Made by a program: the position numbers and the translations under genes. The notes under the pieces were generated by a model. That model searched no databases. It was not told the origin of the DNA and saw only the letters and a list, made by a program, of their open reading frames with translations. Below, one piece after another: positions 1 to 5,870 of a stretch of 6,031 nucleotides of DNA (position 1 is the first letter of the stretch; each line of letters starts with the position of its first letter). Origin of the DNA: 66-474 sp035688305 (GTDB lineage: Bacteria > Pseudomonadota > Gammaproteobacteria > Xanthomonadales > Rhodanobacteraceae); the NCBI GenBank assembly GCA_035688305.1, contig DASSNC010000087.1, positions 1 to 6,031 on the forward strand, in the 5' to 3' direction.

Positions 1-236
1 GGCAACGACATGATGAAGTACGCGCCGAAGAAGGTGAACTGGACCAGCATCACCTCGGTGTAATTGAGCGTGAACACCGACTTCAGGTGCGGGATCAGCA
101 CGTCGTTGAGCGCGGTGATGAAGCCCCACATGAAGAAGATCGTGGTCATCACCGACAAGGCGAGGCGGGTGCCGGCTGCGCGGCCCGGCGGGGCGGATGC
201 GTCCGGCAGGCTTTCGCTCACGGGATCGGGAGTCAT
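1..236 (-). CDS. FucP/NagP-family MFS sugar:H+ symporter, N-terminal part (runs off left edge)
   Basis: Only the first 78 codons are present, and the gene continues beyond position 1. It starts with a hydrophilic N-terminus of about 25 residues. A first membrane helix (about residues 26-45) holds FFMWGFITALND, followed by VLIPHLKSVFTLNYTE and the beginning of a second helix (MLVQFTFFGAYFIMSLP). This is the signature of the L-fucose/GlcNAc/glucose symporter branch of the major facilitator superfamily. Asp45 in the ALND motif aligns with Asp46 of E. coli FucP, which is important for proton-coupled transport. The ATG at 236-234 overlaps the cutC stop as ATGA, and an AGGA at 250-247 lies about 10 nt upstream, inside cutC. 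The gene is the third of an operon with glycosylasparaginase and cutC. Because the asparaginase releases GlcNAc, GlcNAc (NagP-like) is the likeliest substrate. Fucose, mannose or glucose cannot be excluded from this fragment. Confidence 0.88.
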   Translation of the reverse strand, partial: MTPDPVSESLPDASAPPGRAAGTRLALSVMTTIFFMWGFITALNDVLIPHLKSVFTLNYTEVMLVQFTFFGAYFIMSL

Positions 237-1003
237 TGCGATGGATTCCTGCGGGGCGGTTGCGGGGATGATGACAGCGTCCGCAGCGCATCGACACGCG
301 CGCGTACTTCGGCCACGTCGGTTTGCCAATGGGCATCATCCATTTCGCCACGCCCGGGAAGCCGATGATCCATGCGCGTGGTGACGCGGCTCTTCGCGGA
401 GGCATGGAATTCGCGCGCGCCGGTGGCTTCCGCGATCGTCACGATGTTTTGTGCGGTGATGCCGCCGCCAGGCATGATCGTGATGCGGTCGCGCGCTTGC
501 TCGATGAGCCTGCGGATCAGCGGCGCACCGGCCAGCGCGTCCGCCCGCTGGCCCGACGTCAGCAGCCGATCGCAACCCAGCGCGATGATGGCTGCGAGCG
601 CACGTCCAGGATCGCGCGTGAAATCGAACGCGCGGTGGAAGGTCACGGACATTTCCTGCGCGGCATCCATCAGGGCGCGGCAACGCGGTACGTCCACTTC
701 GCCTTCATCGGTCAAGATGCCCAGCACCACGCCGGCGCAGCCCCGCGTCTTGCAGGCTTCGATGTCCCGCTGCATCTCCTCGCATTCGAGATCATCGAAC
801 ACGAAATCGCCGGCGCGCGGGCGAATCAGCACGTGGACGGGGATGTCGAGGCGTTCTTGCGCCATCGCAATGGCCGCGTGCGAGGGCGTGAGCCCGCCGA
901 GTTCCAGCGCCGCGCACAATTCCACGCGCACCGCGCCGCCCGCTTGGGCCGCGAGCGCCGAGGCGACCGAGTTGGCGGCCACTTCCAGGACCGGTTCGCT
1001 CAT
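233..1003 (-). CDS. cutC: CutC family TIM-barrel protein
   Basis: This is a complete 256-residue protein, about the usual CutC length, with the family landmarks in order. They are LEVAANS (6-12), RVELC (26-30), GGLTPS (36-41), the RPRAGDF block (61-67), GVVLGIL (91-97), TFHRAFD (121-127), LTSGQ (148-152) and IMPGGGI (176-182), all readily matched to E. coli CutC. The family has a TIM-barrel fold. E. coli CutC was named from copper-sensitive mutants, but its biochemical activity is not settled. The ATG at 1003-1001 overlaps the asparaginase stop as ATGA and has no clear Shine-Dalgarno sequence, so translation probably depends on coupling. An open frame extends 176 codons further upstream, but it lies inside the asparaginase gene in another frame. 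The first CutC-like residues follow the chosen ATG directly. The stop overlaps the transporter start in the same ATGA way. No copper exporter, chaperone or copper-binding motif appears nearby, so a role in sugar or glycoasparagine metabolism is possible. The function is inferred; family membership is firm. Confidence 0.93.
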   Translation of the reverse strand: MSEPVLEVAANSVASALAAQAGGAVRVELCAALELGGLTPSHAAIAMAQERLDIPVHVLIRPRAGDFVFDDLECEEMQRDIEACKTRGCAGVVLGILTDEGEVDVPRCRALMDAAQEMSVTFHRAFDFTRDPGRALAAIIALGCDRLLTSGQRADALAGAPLIRRLIEQARDRITIMPGGGITAQNIVTIAEATGAREFHASAKSRVTTRMDHRLPGRGEMDDAHWQTDVAEVRARVDALRTLSSSPQPPRRNPSQ

Positions 1004-2028
1004 GCGCCCAGCACGCTTCCGGACTCGATCAGCGCACGCTGGTTCTGCGCATCGCAAACCGCGTAGGCGAAACCGGGCTGGATCGCCCAGGCGCCAACCT
1101 CGCCATCCCTGTTCATCGCGAGGAACGCAACCTGGATGTCGCCCGCAGTCGAACGGTGCTTGCGCAGCACACGCAGCACCGCTTCCTTGCAAGCCTCCCG
1201 GGGACTGCGACCCTGGCGCATCAGTTCCACCACCAGGAAACTGCCGGCATTGCGGATCACTTCCTCGCCGACGCCGGTGGAAGTGGCCGCGCCGATTTCG
1301 CCATCCACGTACAGGCCCGCGCCGATGATCGGCGAATCGCCCACCCGCCCGCGCAGTTTCCAGGCCATGCCGCTGGTGGTGCAGGCGCCGGCCAGTTTCC
1401 CGTGCGCGTCGCGCGCCAGGATGCCGATGGTGTCGTGATTGTCCTTGCTGCCGGGGACGCCGGCGCCGTAGCTGCGGATTTCGCCGTTGACGACCGGCTT
1501 GTAATGCGCCGTTTTCAGCCACTCGTGCCAAGCCTTGTCGGCGGCCGGCGTGAGCAGGTTCTGTTTCCTGAATCCCTGTTCCAGCGCAAACTGCCGGGCA
1601 CCGTCGCCGACCAGCAACACGTGCGGCGTGCGTTCCATCACCCGGCGCGCCACCGACACCGCGTGCTCGATGTCTTCAAGGCATGCGACGCCACCGCAAT
1701 TCATGTCGGCGTCCATGATGCTGGCATCCAGCGTGACATGGCCGTCGCGGTCGGGATAGCCGCCCAAGCCCACGCTGTGGTTCCTGATGTCGGCTTCCGG
1801 TACGCGAGCGCCGGCTTCCACCGCATCGAGCGAATGGCCGCCCCCGGAAAGAATGGTCCACGCCGCCTGGTTCGCGGCCACGCCGAAATCCCATGTCGAG
1901 ACCACGCGCGCGGCACCCCTGGTGGGTGCGCTGCGTGCTCCGGTGTCGACGGCGCCCGCGACAGGAGACAGCGCCGCGGCGGCAGCGCCCAGTGCGGCGG
2001 TCTTGAGGAAGCGGCGGCGGTCGGTCAT
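1000..2028 (-). CDS. N4-(beta-N-acetylglucosaminyl)-L-asparaginase (glycosylasparaginase), Tat-exported
   Basis: This 342-residue Ntn-hydrolase of the aspartylglucosaminidase type cleaves the GlcNAc-Asn bond of glycoasparagines, giving L-aspartate and GlcNAc-1-amine, which decays to GlcNAc and ammonia. Residues 4-9 are RRRFLK followed by an Ala-rich stretch, a Tat-type leader, so the enzyme probably acts in the periplasm. STWDFG is at 44-49 (Trp46) and NCGGVACLEDIEHAVSVARR at 110-129. HDTIG is at 198-202, with the predicted self-cleavage between Asp199 and nucleophile Thr200. Numbered against the Elizabethkingia (Flavobacterium) meningosepticum enzyme as I recall it, Thr152, Thr170, Arg180, Asp183, Thr203 and Gly204 correspond to Thr200, Thr218, Arg228, Asp231, Thr251 and Gly252, at one constant offset of 48. 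All are conserved, so the enzyme should be active. HDTIG argues against plant-type asparaginase/isoaspartyl peptidase, which has GTVGAV there. The ATG at 2028 was chosen because AAGGA lies 5 nt upstream and the Tat motif follows at once. A TTG at 2097 would add 23 residues ahead of the leader. This is the first gene of the operon. Confidence 0.94.
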   Translation of the reverse strand: MTDRRRFLKTAALGAAAAALSPVAGAVDTGARSAPTRGAARVVSTWDFGVAANQAAWTILSGGGHSLDAVEAGARVPEADIRNHSVGLGGYPDRDGHVTLDASIMDADMNCGGVACLEDIEHAVSVARRVMERTPHVLLVGDGARQFALEQGFRKQNLLTPAADKAWHEWLKTAHYKPVVNGEIRSYGAGVPGSKDNHDTIGILARDAHGKLAGACTTSGMAWKLRGRVGDSPIIGAGLYVDGEIGAATSTGVGEEVIRNAGSFLVVELMRQGRSPREACKEAVLRVLRKHRSTAGDIQVAFLAMNRDGEVGAWAIQPGFAYAVCDAQNQRALIESGSVLGA

Positions 2029-2033
2029 GACGG

Positions 2034-2038
2034 TCCTT
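2034..2038 (-). promoter_or_regulatory. Ribosome binding site of the glycosylasparaginase gene
   Basis: AAGGA, read on the minus strand, ends 5 nt before the ATG at 2028. It decides the start in favour of this ATG, which places the twin-arginine motif at residues 4-6. Confidence 0.7.
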
Positions 2039-2103
2039 GGGTGGTTGACGGTTCGCGCGGATGATGCCACGACCGTGTTGTTCACCGGGGTCAGCAAGGA
2101 TGA

Positions 2104-2118
2104 AGCGCAGATTGCGCT
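2104..2118. promoter_or_regulatory. Inverted repeat AGCGCA-N3-TGCGCT, candidate operator
   Basis: Two perfect 6-bp arms are separated by GAT. The dyad is centred about 83 bp upstream of the asparaginase ATG, in the divergent region. A further copy of one arm, TGCGCT, lies at 2171-2176 and overlaps the first base of the TATAAA block. The symmetry could suit a repressor of the LacI or GntR type, which often control GlcNAc and N-glycan genes. No regulator gene is in the window, and a 6-bp dyad can occur by chance in GC-rich DNA. Confidence 0.25.
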
Positions 2119-2175
2119 GGCCGCGCGTTACAACTCGGCGGTTTGCATCTGGCACCGGCTTGTGAATTGCTGCGC

Positions 2176-2181
2176 TATAAA
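2176..2181 (+). promoter_or_regulatory. Possible -10 element for the GH92 gene
   Basis: TATAAA matches TATAAT at five of six positions and sits in the only A/T-rich patch of the intergenic region. No TTGACA-like hexamer lies 16-18 bp upstream; the bases there are CACCGG-like. TTGTGA at 2160-2165 is too close, with a 10-bp spacer. If used, transcription would start near 2188 and leave a leader of about 157 nt that includes the hairpin at 2230-2260. Confidence 0.3.
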
Positions 2182-2229
2182 TACAAAGCTGGCTTCGCCC
2201 ATGGAAGCAATGGGGCGAAGACTCGATTG

Positions 2230-2260
2230 CCTGGGTCACCAGCCTGTCCGGTGACCCGGG
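2230..2260 (+). promoter_or_regulatory. Stable hairpin in the GH92 5' leader
   Basis: The arms CCTGGGTCACC (2230-2240) and GGTGACCCGGG (2250-2260) can pair over 11 positions, with one G-T wobble, around a 9-nt loop. The inner 8 pairs are perfect Watson-Crick. No T-run follows, so it is not a standard intrinsic terminator. It could be an RNA structure in the leader of the mannosidase mRNA or a DNA operator with a GGTCACC-N9-GGTGACC dyad. The motif GTGACC recurs at 2268-2273, 17 bp after its copy in the right arm. The hairpin starts 115 bp before the GH92 start codon. Confidence 0.5.
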
Positions 2261-2330
2261 TATCGACGTGACCGCACGACATCCCGCATTGTTGCGGTGT
2301 GCGCAAGTGCTTCATCATCCCTTCGGTTTC

Positions 2331-2336
2331 AGAGGA
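2331..2336 (+). promoter_or_regulatory. Ribosome binding site of the GH92 gene
   Basis: AGAGGA lies 8 nt before the ATG at 2345. It supports that start over the in-frame GTG at 2297, which would put 16 extra residues ahead of the Tat leader. Confidence 0.75.
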
Positions 2337-2344
2337 ATACGCAC

Positions 2345-4762
2345 ATGGTGACACGCAGGCGTTTCCTGCAAGGTGCGGCAGCTTTGCCACTGCTGGGTTG
2401 CCTCGATACGGCGCTGGCGCAGGCGGCCGCGCAGATCTGTACGCCCGAAGCATGCCCCGCTCCGCTGTCAACCTACGTCGACGTATTCGTCGGCACCGGC
2501 GGCCACGGCCATACCTACCCGGGTGCGACGGTGCCGTGGGGCATGGTGCAGCTTTCGCCCGACACCAATGATTTCGGCTGGGACGCTTGTTCGGGTTATC
2601 ACGAAGCCGACGGTTCGATCATGGGGTTTTCGCATACGCATCTGTCTGGCACCGGCGCCAGCGACATGCTCGACGTACTGGTGATGCCCGCGCAGGGCCC
2701 GGTGCTGCTCGACCCCGGCGCACGTGGCTTGCCGGATGAGCTGTATTACTCGCGGTACGATGCCGCGAAGCACGGATCGCGGTTGCCCGGAGTGGCGCAG
2801 CCCGGCAAGGGCTATCGATCGCGCTTCGACAAGACCTCCGAATTCGCCGTGCCCGGCTCGTATCGGGTGCATCTCACCGACCACGACATCATCGCCGAGC
2901 TGACCGCGACCGCGCGCGTCGGATTGCATCGTTACACCTTCAGGCGCCAAGGTCCGGCGCGCCTGCTGATCGATCTGGCGCACGGTTATCACGACGAAGC
3001 CAAGGTGCCGTGCAAGGTCTCCGATGCAACGCTGAAGGTGGTCGGCGATGACACGTTGATCGGGGGCCGGCGTGTGCACCAGTGGGCGAGCGGGCGTTAC
3101 ATCTTTTTCGCGATGAAGGTGTCGCGCCCGTTCGTGCGCGCGGAGCTGTATTCGGAGGACAAGCCGCTGACAATGGCAACGGATGCCAGGGGCAATCAAT
3201 TGAAGGCCGTGCTGCATTTCGACGATGCTGCGAAGGCGCCGTTGCTGGTGAAGGTCGGCATTTCCGCGGTGGACATCGAAGGCGCGCTGCGCAACCTGGA
3301 AGCGGAACTGCCGCACTGGGATTTCCAGCGCGTGCAGGTTGCCGCCATGGCCGCGTGGGAGGGCGAGCTCGAGCGCATCAAGGTCAAGTCCGAATCCGAA
3401 GACTTCATGAAAACCTTCTACAGCGGGCTGTATCACACGCTGCTGGCGCCCACCCTGTTCAGCGACGTCGATGGCCGCTACCGCGGCATGGACCTGGAGG
3501 TGCACACGCTGCCGAAAGGCCACCACAACTACAGCACCTATTCACTGTGGGACACTTACCGCGCGCTGCACCCGCTGTACACGTTGTTCCAGCCCGACAA
3601 GGTGCCGGACCTGGTGCAGGGGCTGGTGCGCAAGGCGAACGAAAGCCCGGAAGGTCCCACGGTTTGGCCGCTTCAGGGTGTCGAGACGGGAACGATGATC
3701 GGTTATCACTCGATCGCGGTGATCGCCGAGGCGCAGGCGAAAGGCTTCACAGGCATCGATTACGCGCAGGCGTGGTCTGTCTATCGCAAACGGGCGATGA
3801 GCGACGATTACCGGGGCCTCGGGTGGTACCGCAAGCTCGGCTACATCCCCAGCGACAAGGAAGGCGAGGCGGTCAGCAAGACGCTGGAATACGCCTACGA
3901 CGACTGGGCGATGGCAAACTTCGCGGACGCACTCGGTGAGCACGCCGATGCGAAGGCCCTGCGCGAACAGTCGCGCAACTATCGCAACGTGTTCGATCGC
4001 GAACTCACCTTCATGCGACCGCGCGCGGCCGACGGCCAGTGGCTGGAGCCGTTCACTCCGATCGAGATGGGGCACTCGGACAAGTGGCGCGACTACACCG
4101 AATCGAATCCCTGGGTCGCAACGTTCCTCAACCAGCACGATTTATACGGGTACATGCCGATGTTCGGTGGCGAAGGCGCGTTCGAACGCAAACTGGACGA
4201 ACTGTTCACCACCGCATCGACCCTGCCGCCGAATGCGCCGCCCGACATCGCGGGCATGGTCGGCCAGTACGCGCACGGCAACGAGCCGAGCCACCACATC
4301 GCCTACCTGTACGCCTACACGGGGTCGCACTGGAAGACGCAGTCGCGCGTGCGGATGCTGCTGGAAACCATGTATCGCCCGGCGCCGGATGGCCTCGCCG
4401 GCAACGAGGACTGCGGACAGATGAGCGCGTGGTACGTGCTCGGGGCGCTGGGCCTGTACGCGGTCGATCCGGTCAGTGCGAACTGGGTATTCGGCAGCCC
4501 GTTGGTCGAGCATGCCGAAATCGACATCGGCGGCGGCCGGAAATTGATCGTGGAAGTGCGTGGCAACGGCAAGGATCGACCGTACATCCAGTCCGTGACA
4601 TGGAACGGCAAGCCGTGGACCAAAAGCTGGATCGAGCACGCCGAACTCGCGAAGGGCGGCACCCTCTTTTTCGAGATGGGCGACCAGCCGAACAAGCAAT
4701 TCGGCGCATCGCCGAAAGATCGGCCGCCGTCGTTTGGGCAACCGGCAAGCATTGCGGACTGA
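2345..4762 (+). CDS. GH92 family alpha-mannosidase, secreted
   Basis: This is an 805-residue Ca2+-dependent exo-alpha-mannosidase of glycoside hydrolase family 92; most members hydrolyse alpha-1,2-mannose linkages of N-glycans. The leader has TRRRFLQ (3-9), a Tat-type motif, then a hydrophobic stretch. It offers both a loose lipobox (LLGC, Cys19) and an ALA|Q signal peptidase I site (after 25), so the protein is exported and possibly lipid-anchored. The N-terminal beta-sandwich domain (about 42-310) contains YVDVFVGTGG (44-53), YPGATVPWGMVQLSP (58-72), a Trp at 79 and GFSHTHLSGTG (94-104). The C-terminal (alpha/alpha)6 domain (about 320-780) contains YSLWDTYRALHPL (399-411), YTESNPW (584-590; Glu586 is the likely catalytic acid), GQYAHGNEPSHHIAYLY (640-656) and GNEDCGQMSAWYVLGALGLY (686-705; the acidic pair includes the expected base region). 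Every block is intact and the length is normal, so activity is expected. Residue 646 before Glu647 is Asn. Residues at this subsite influence linkage specificity in the family, so I do not fix the linkage. The gene is divergent from the glycosylasparaginase operon, consistent with N-glycan breakdown. Confidence 0.95.
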   Translation: MVTRRRFLQGAAALPLLGCLDTALAQAAAQICTPEACPAPLSTYVDVFVGTGGHGHTYPGATVPWGMVQLSPDTNDFGWDACSGYHEADGSIMGFSHTHLSGTGASDMLDVLVMPAQGPVLLDPGARGLPDELYYSRYDAAKHGSRLPGVAQPGKGYRSRFDKTSEFAVPGSYRVHLTDHDIIAELTATARVGLHRYTFRRQGPARLLIDLAHGYHDEAKVPCKVSDATLKVVGDDTLIGGRRVHQWASGRYIFFAMKVSRPFVRAELYSEDKPLTMATDARGNQLKAVLHFDDAAKAPLLVKVGISAVDIEGALRNLEAELPHWDFQRVQVAAMAAWEGELERIKVKSESEDFMKTFYSGLYHTLLAPTLFSDVDGRYRGMDLEVHTLPKGHHNYSTYSLWDTYRALHPLYTLFQPDKVPDLVQGLVRKANESPEGPTVWPLQGVETGTMIGYHSIAVIAEAQAKGFTGIDYAQAWSVYRKRAMSDDYRGLGWYRKLGYIPSDKEGEAVSKTLEYAYDDWAMANFADALGEHADAKALREQSRNYRNVFDRELTFMRPRAADGQWLEPFTPIEMGHSDKWRDYTESNPWVATFLNQHDLYGYMPMFGGEGAFERKLDELFTTASTLPPNAPPDIAGMVGQYAHGNEPSHHIAYLYAYTGSHWKTQSRVRMLLETMYRPAPDGLAGNEDCGQMSAWYVLGALGLYAVDPVSANWVFGSPLVEHAEIDIGGGRKLIVEVRGNGKDRPYIQSVTWNGKPWTKSWIEHAELAKGGTLFFEMGDQPNKQFGASPKDRPPSFGQPASIAD

Positions 4763-4770
4763 TGCACGGT

Positions 4771-4807
4771 CTCAGCCGGAATGACGACAGAACAGGGGCT
4801 CAGCCGG
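4771..4807. repeat. Short direct repeat CTCAGCCGG in the convergent gap
   Basis: CTCAGCCGG occurs at 4771-4779 and again at 4799-4807, with starts 28 bp apart. The second copy overlaps the stop codon of the Glk-family gene. The 37-bp gap (4763-4799) between the two convergent genes has no hairpin with a T-run, so I see no intrinsic terminator. The stretch CCGGAATGACG (4776-4786) resembles half of the palindromic intergenic repeats common in this bacterial group, but the matching half is missing. Confidence 0.3.
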
Positions 4808-5870
4808 TATACGCGGTGGCTTTGATTTCCATTGCCGCGGCGCCGAACACGCCAAGCTGGCCGTGCTCGATCAGCCTCACGGGCACGTTGGCAAGGAAAT
4901 CGCGCATCACGCCCTTGTTGAAGAAGCGCGCGCGGAATTCGCTGGCGAGCAGGAAGTCGCGGATGAACGGCAGGATGCCGCCGGCGAGGTATACGCCACC
5001 ACCGGCCTTGAACATCACCGCAAGATCGCCTGTGAAACTGCCGAGCAGCGCGCAGAACATCGAAAGCGCCTGGCGCGCGAGCAAATCCTTGCCAGACACC
5101 GCCGCCGCGCTGATCGCCGCTGGTTCGGTGTGAATTGCATGCGCGCCTCCGATTTCCGCCAGCGCGCGATACAGGTTCACCAGGCCCGGACCGGACAGCA
5201 CGTGGCCGATGTGCACGTAGGCGCGGTCGCGGCCGAGCCGACGCAGGACTTCGATCTCGCGATCGTTGCCGGGCGCAAGTGCGACGTGGCCGGCTTCACT
5301 TGGCATCACCAGCGGCGCGTCGCCATTCGGCAACAGCACCGCGCAACCGAGCCCGGTTCCCGGCCCGACCACCACGGTCGGCCCGGTCGTGCCCTGCGCC
5401 TCGATCACCGCGATGCTGGCGGACTTCGAAAGGAACCGGGTGCCGCAGGCCAGCGCTTCGAAGTCGTTGACGATGTCGAGACGTTGCAGCTTCAGGCGCG
5501 CGCGCAGTTCGGAAAGCCGCACCGGCCAGCGCAGGTTTTCGGCAATGAGTTCGTCGCCACGCAGGTAACCGGCCACCGCCAGCGCGCAGCGCGCGATGCC
5601 GTGCCGCGGGTTCGCGTAGTGGGCCATGAAATCTTCCAGGATTTCGCCGAGCCCCGGCCACTTCGCGCATTCGTACGCGTGACTGGCCAGCATGTCGAGC
5701 TGCGGCTGCGCACCCGGCCGGGTCTGGAGCAGGCCGATGCGCGCGTGCGTGCCACCCACGTCGGCGGCGAGCACGAGCGACGTTGGTTCCGTGTCGTCGC
5801 GGCGCAAAGAGCGGGTCCGGGTCAATGCAGGGGGTTCAACAGGCGGCGCAGCGGCTTCATCGAGCTTCAT
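4800..5870 (-). CDS. glk: Glk-family sugar kinase (glucokinase, or possibly GlcNAc kinase)
   Basis: This 356-residue ATP-dependent hexokinase of the bacterial glucokinase (Glk) type would make a sugar 6-phosphate in the cytoplasm. The ATP-phosphate loop DVGGTHARIGL is at 37-47, NDFEALACG at 135-143 (Asp136 matches catalytic Asp100 of E. coli Glk), GPGTGLGCA at 169-177, SEAGHVALAP at 191-200 (Glu192 and His195 match Glu157 and His160), LSGPGLVNLYRAL at 225-237 and GGVYLAGGILP at 291-301. The position matching Glu187 of E. coli Glk, a glucose-binding residue, is Gly222 (followed by His223), which could alter substrate choice at the C1/C2 side. About 30 residues precede the usual start of the domain and look low-complexity and hydrophilic. 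The ATG at 5870 has no Shine-Dalgarno sequence; an in-frame GTG at codon 33 would give a more usual N-terminus but also lacks one. The gene converges on the GH92 gene and diverges from a secreted-protein gene. Xanthomonads are thought to use Glk-family kinases for GlcNAc, so GlcNAc is a plausible substrate. Confidence 0.9.
   Translation of the reverse strand: MKLDEAAAPPVEPPALTRTRSLRRDDTEPTSLVLAADVGGTHARIGLLQTRPGAQPQLDMLASHAYECAKWPGLGEILEDFMAHYANPRHGIARCALAVAGYLRGDELIAENLRWPVRLSELRARLKLQRLDIVNDFEALACGTRFLSKSASIAVIEAQGTTGPTVVVGPGTGLGCAVLLPNGDAPLVMPSEAGHVALAPGNDREIEVLRRLGRDRAYVHIGHVLSGPGLVNLYRALAEIGGAHAIHTEPAAISAAAVSGKDLLARQALSMFCALLGSFTGDLAVMFKAGGGVYLAGGILPFIRDFLLASEFRARFFNKGVMRDFLANVPVRLIEHGQLGVFGAAAMEIKATAYTG

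Larger units (their letters stand above)
2029..2344. promoter_or_regulatory. Divergent intergenic control region between the asparaginase operon and the GH92 gene
   Basis: This 316-bp stretch lies between two divergent start codons and contains no gene I can support. It should hold promoters for both the leftward operon and the rightward mannosidase gene. Visible elements are a short perfect dyad (2104-2118), an A/T-rich TATAAATA block (2176-2183) that is the only clear A/T island, an 11-bp-stem hairpin (2230-2260) and the GH92 ribosome binding site (2331-2336). A 17-codon open frame (2201-2254) ends within the hairpin. I found no convincing -35 for either direction, so the promoters may need an activator or use a non-consensus sigma factor. 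Shared control of the two transcription units is inferred from the divergent layout and related functions. Confidence 0.75.

Noticed and set aside
1004..1531. Upstream extension of the cutC frame that would make a 432-residue protein
   Set aside because: The extra 176 residues lie wholly inside the asparaginase gene in another frame and are Arg/Gly-rich, out-of-frame-like sequence. CutC similarity begins right after the ATG at 1003.
323..2064. Several plus-strand open frames of 200-320 codons opposite cutC and the asparaginase
   Set aside because: Arg/Ala/Ser-rich translations with no motifs. The minus-strand genes have full sets of family motifs.
2150..2170. Possible sigma-54 promoter (TGGCAC followed by TTGC)
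   Set aside because: The GG and GC dinucleotides are 16 bp apart; a sigma-54 promoter needs about 10.
2161..2176. CRP/Clp-type half-site TGTGA near the TATAAA block
   Set aside because: The second half expected after 6 bp would be TCACA but reads as CGCTA-like sequence; a lone TGTGA is too common to call.
2230..2260. Hairpin read as a rho-independent terminator
   Set aside because: The stem is followed by TATCGACGTG, not a T-run, and it lies upstream of a gene rather than after one.
2297..2344. GTG start at 2297 for the GH92 gene
   Set aside because: It would put 16 residues before the twin-arginine motif and has a poor ribosome binding site, whereas the ATG at 2345 has AGAGGA at 8 nt.
2468..3526. 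Long open frame (352 codons) on the minus strand inside the GH92 gene
   Set aside because: The composition is rich in Arg, His and Val with no recognisable motif. The plus-strand GH92 reading is unambiguous over the same bases, so this is a GC-rich shadow frame.
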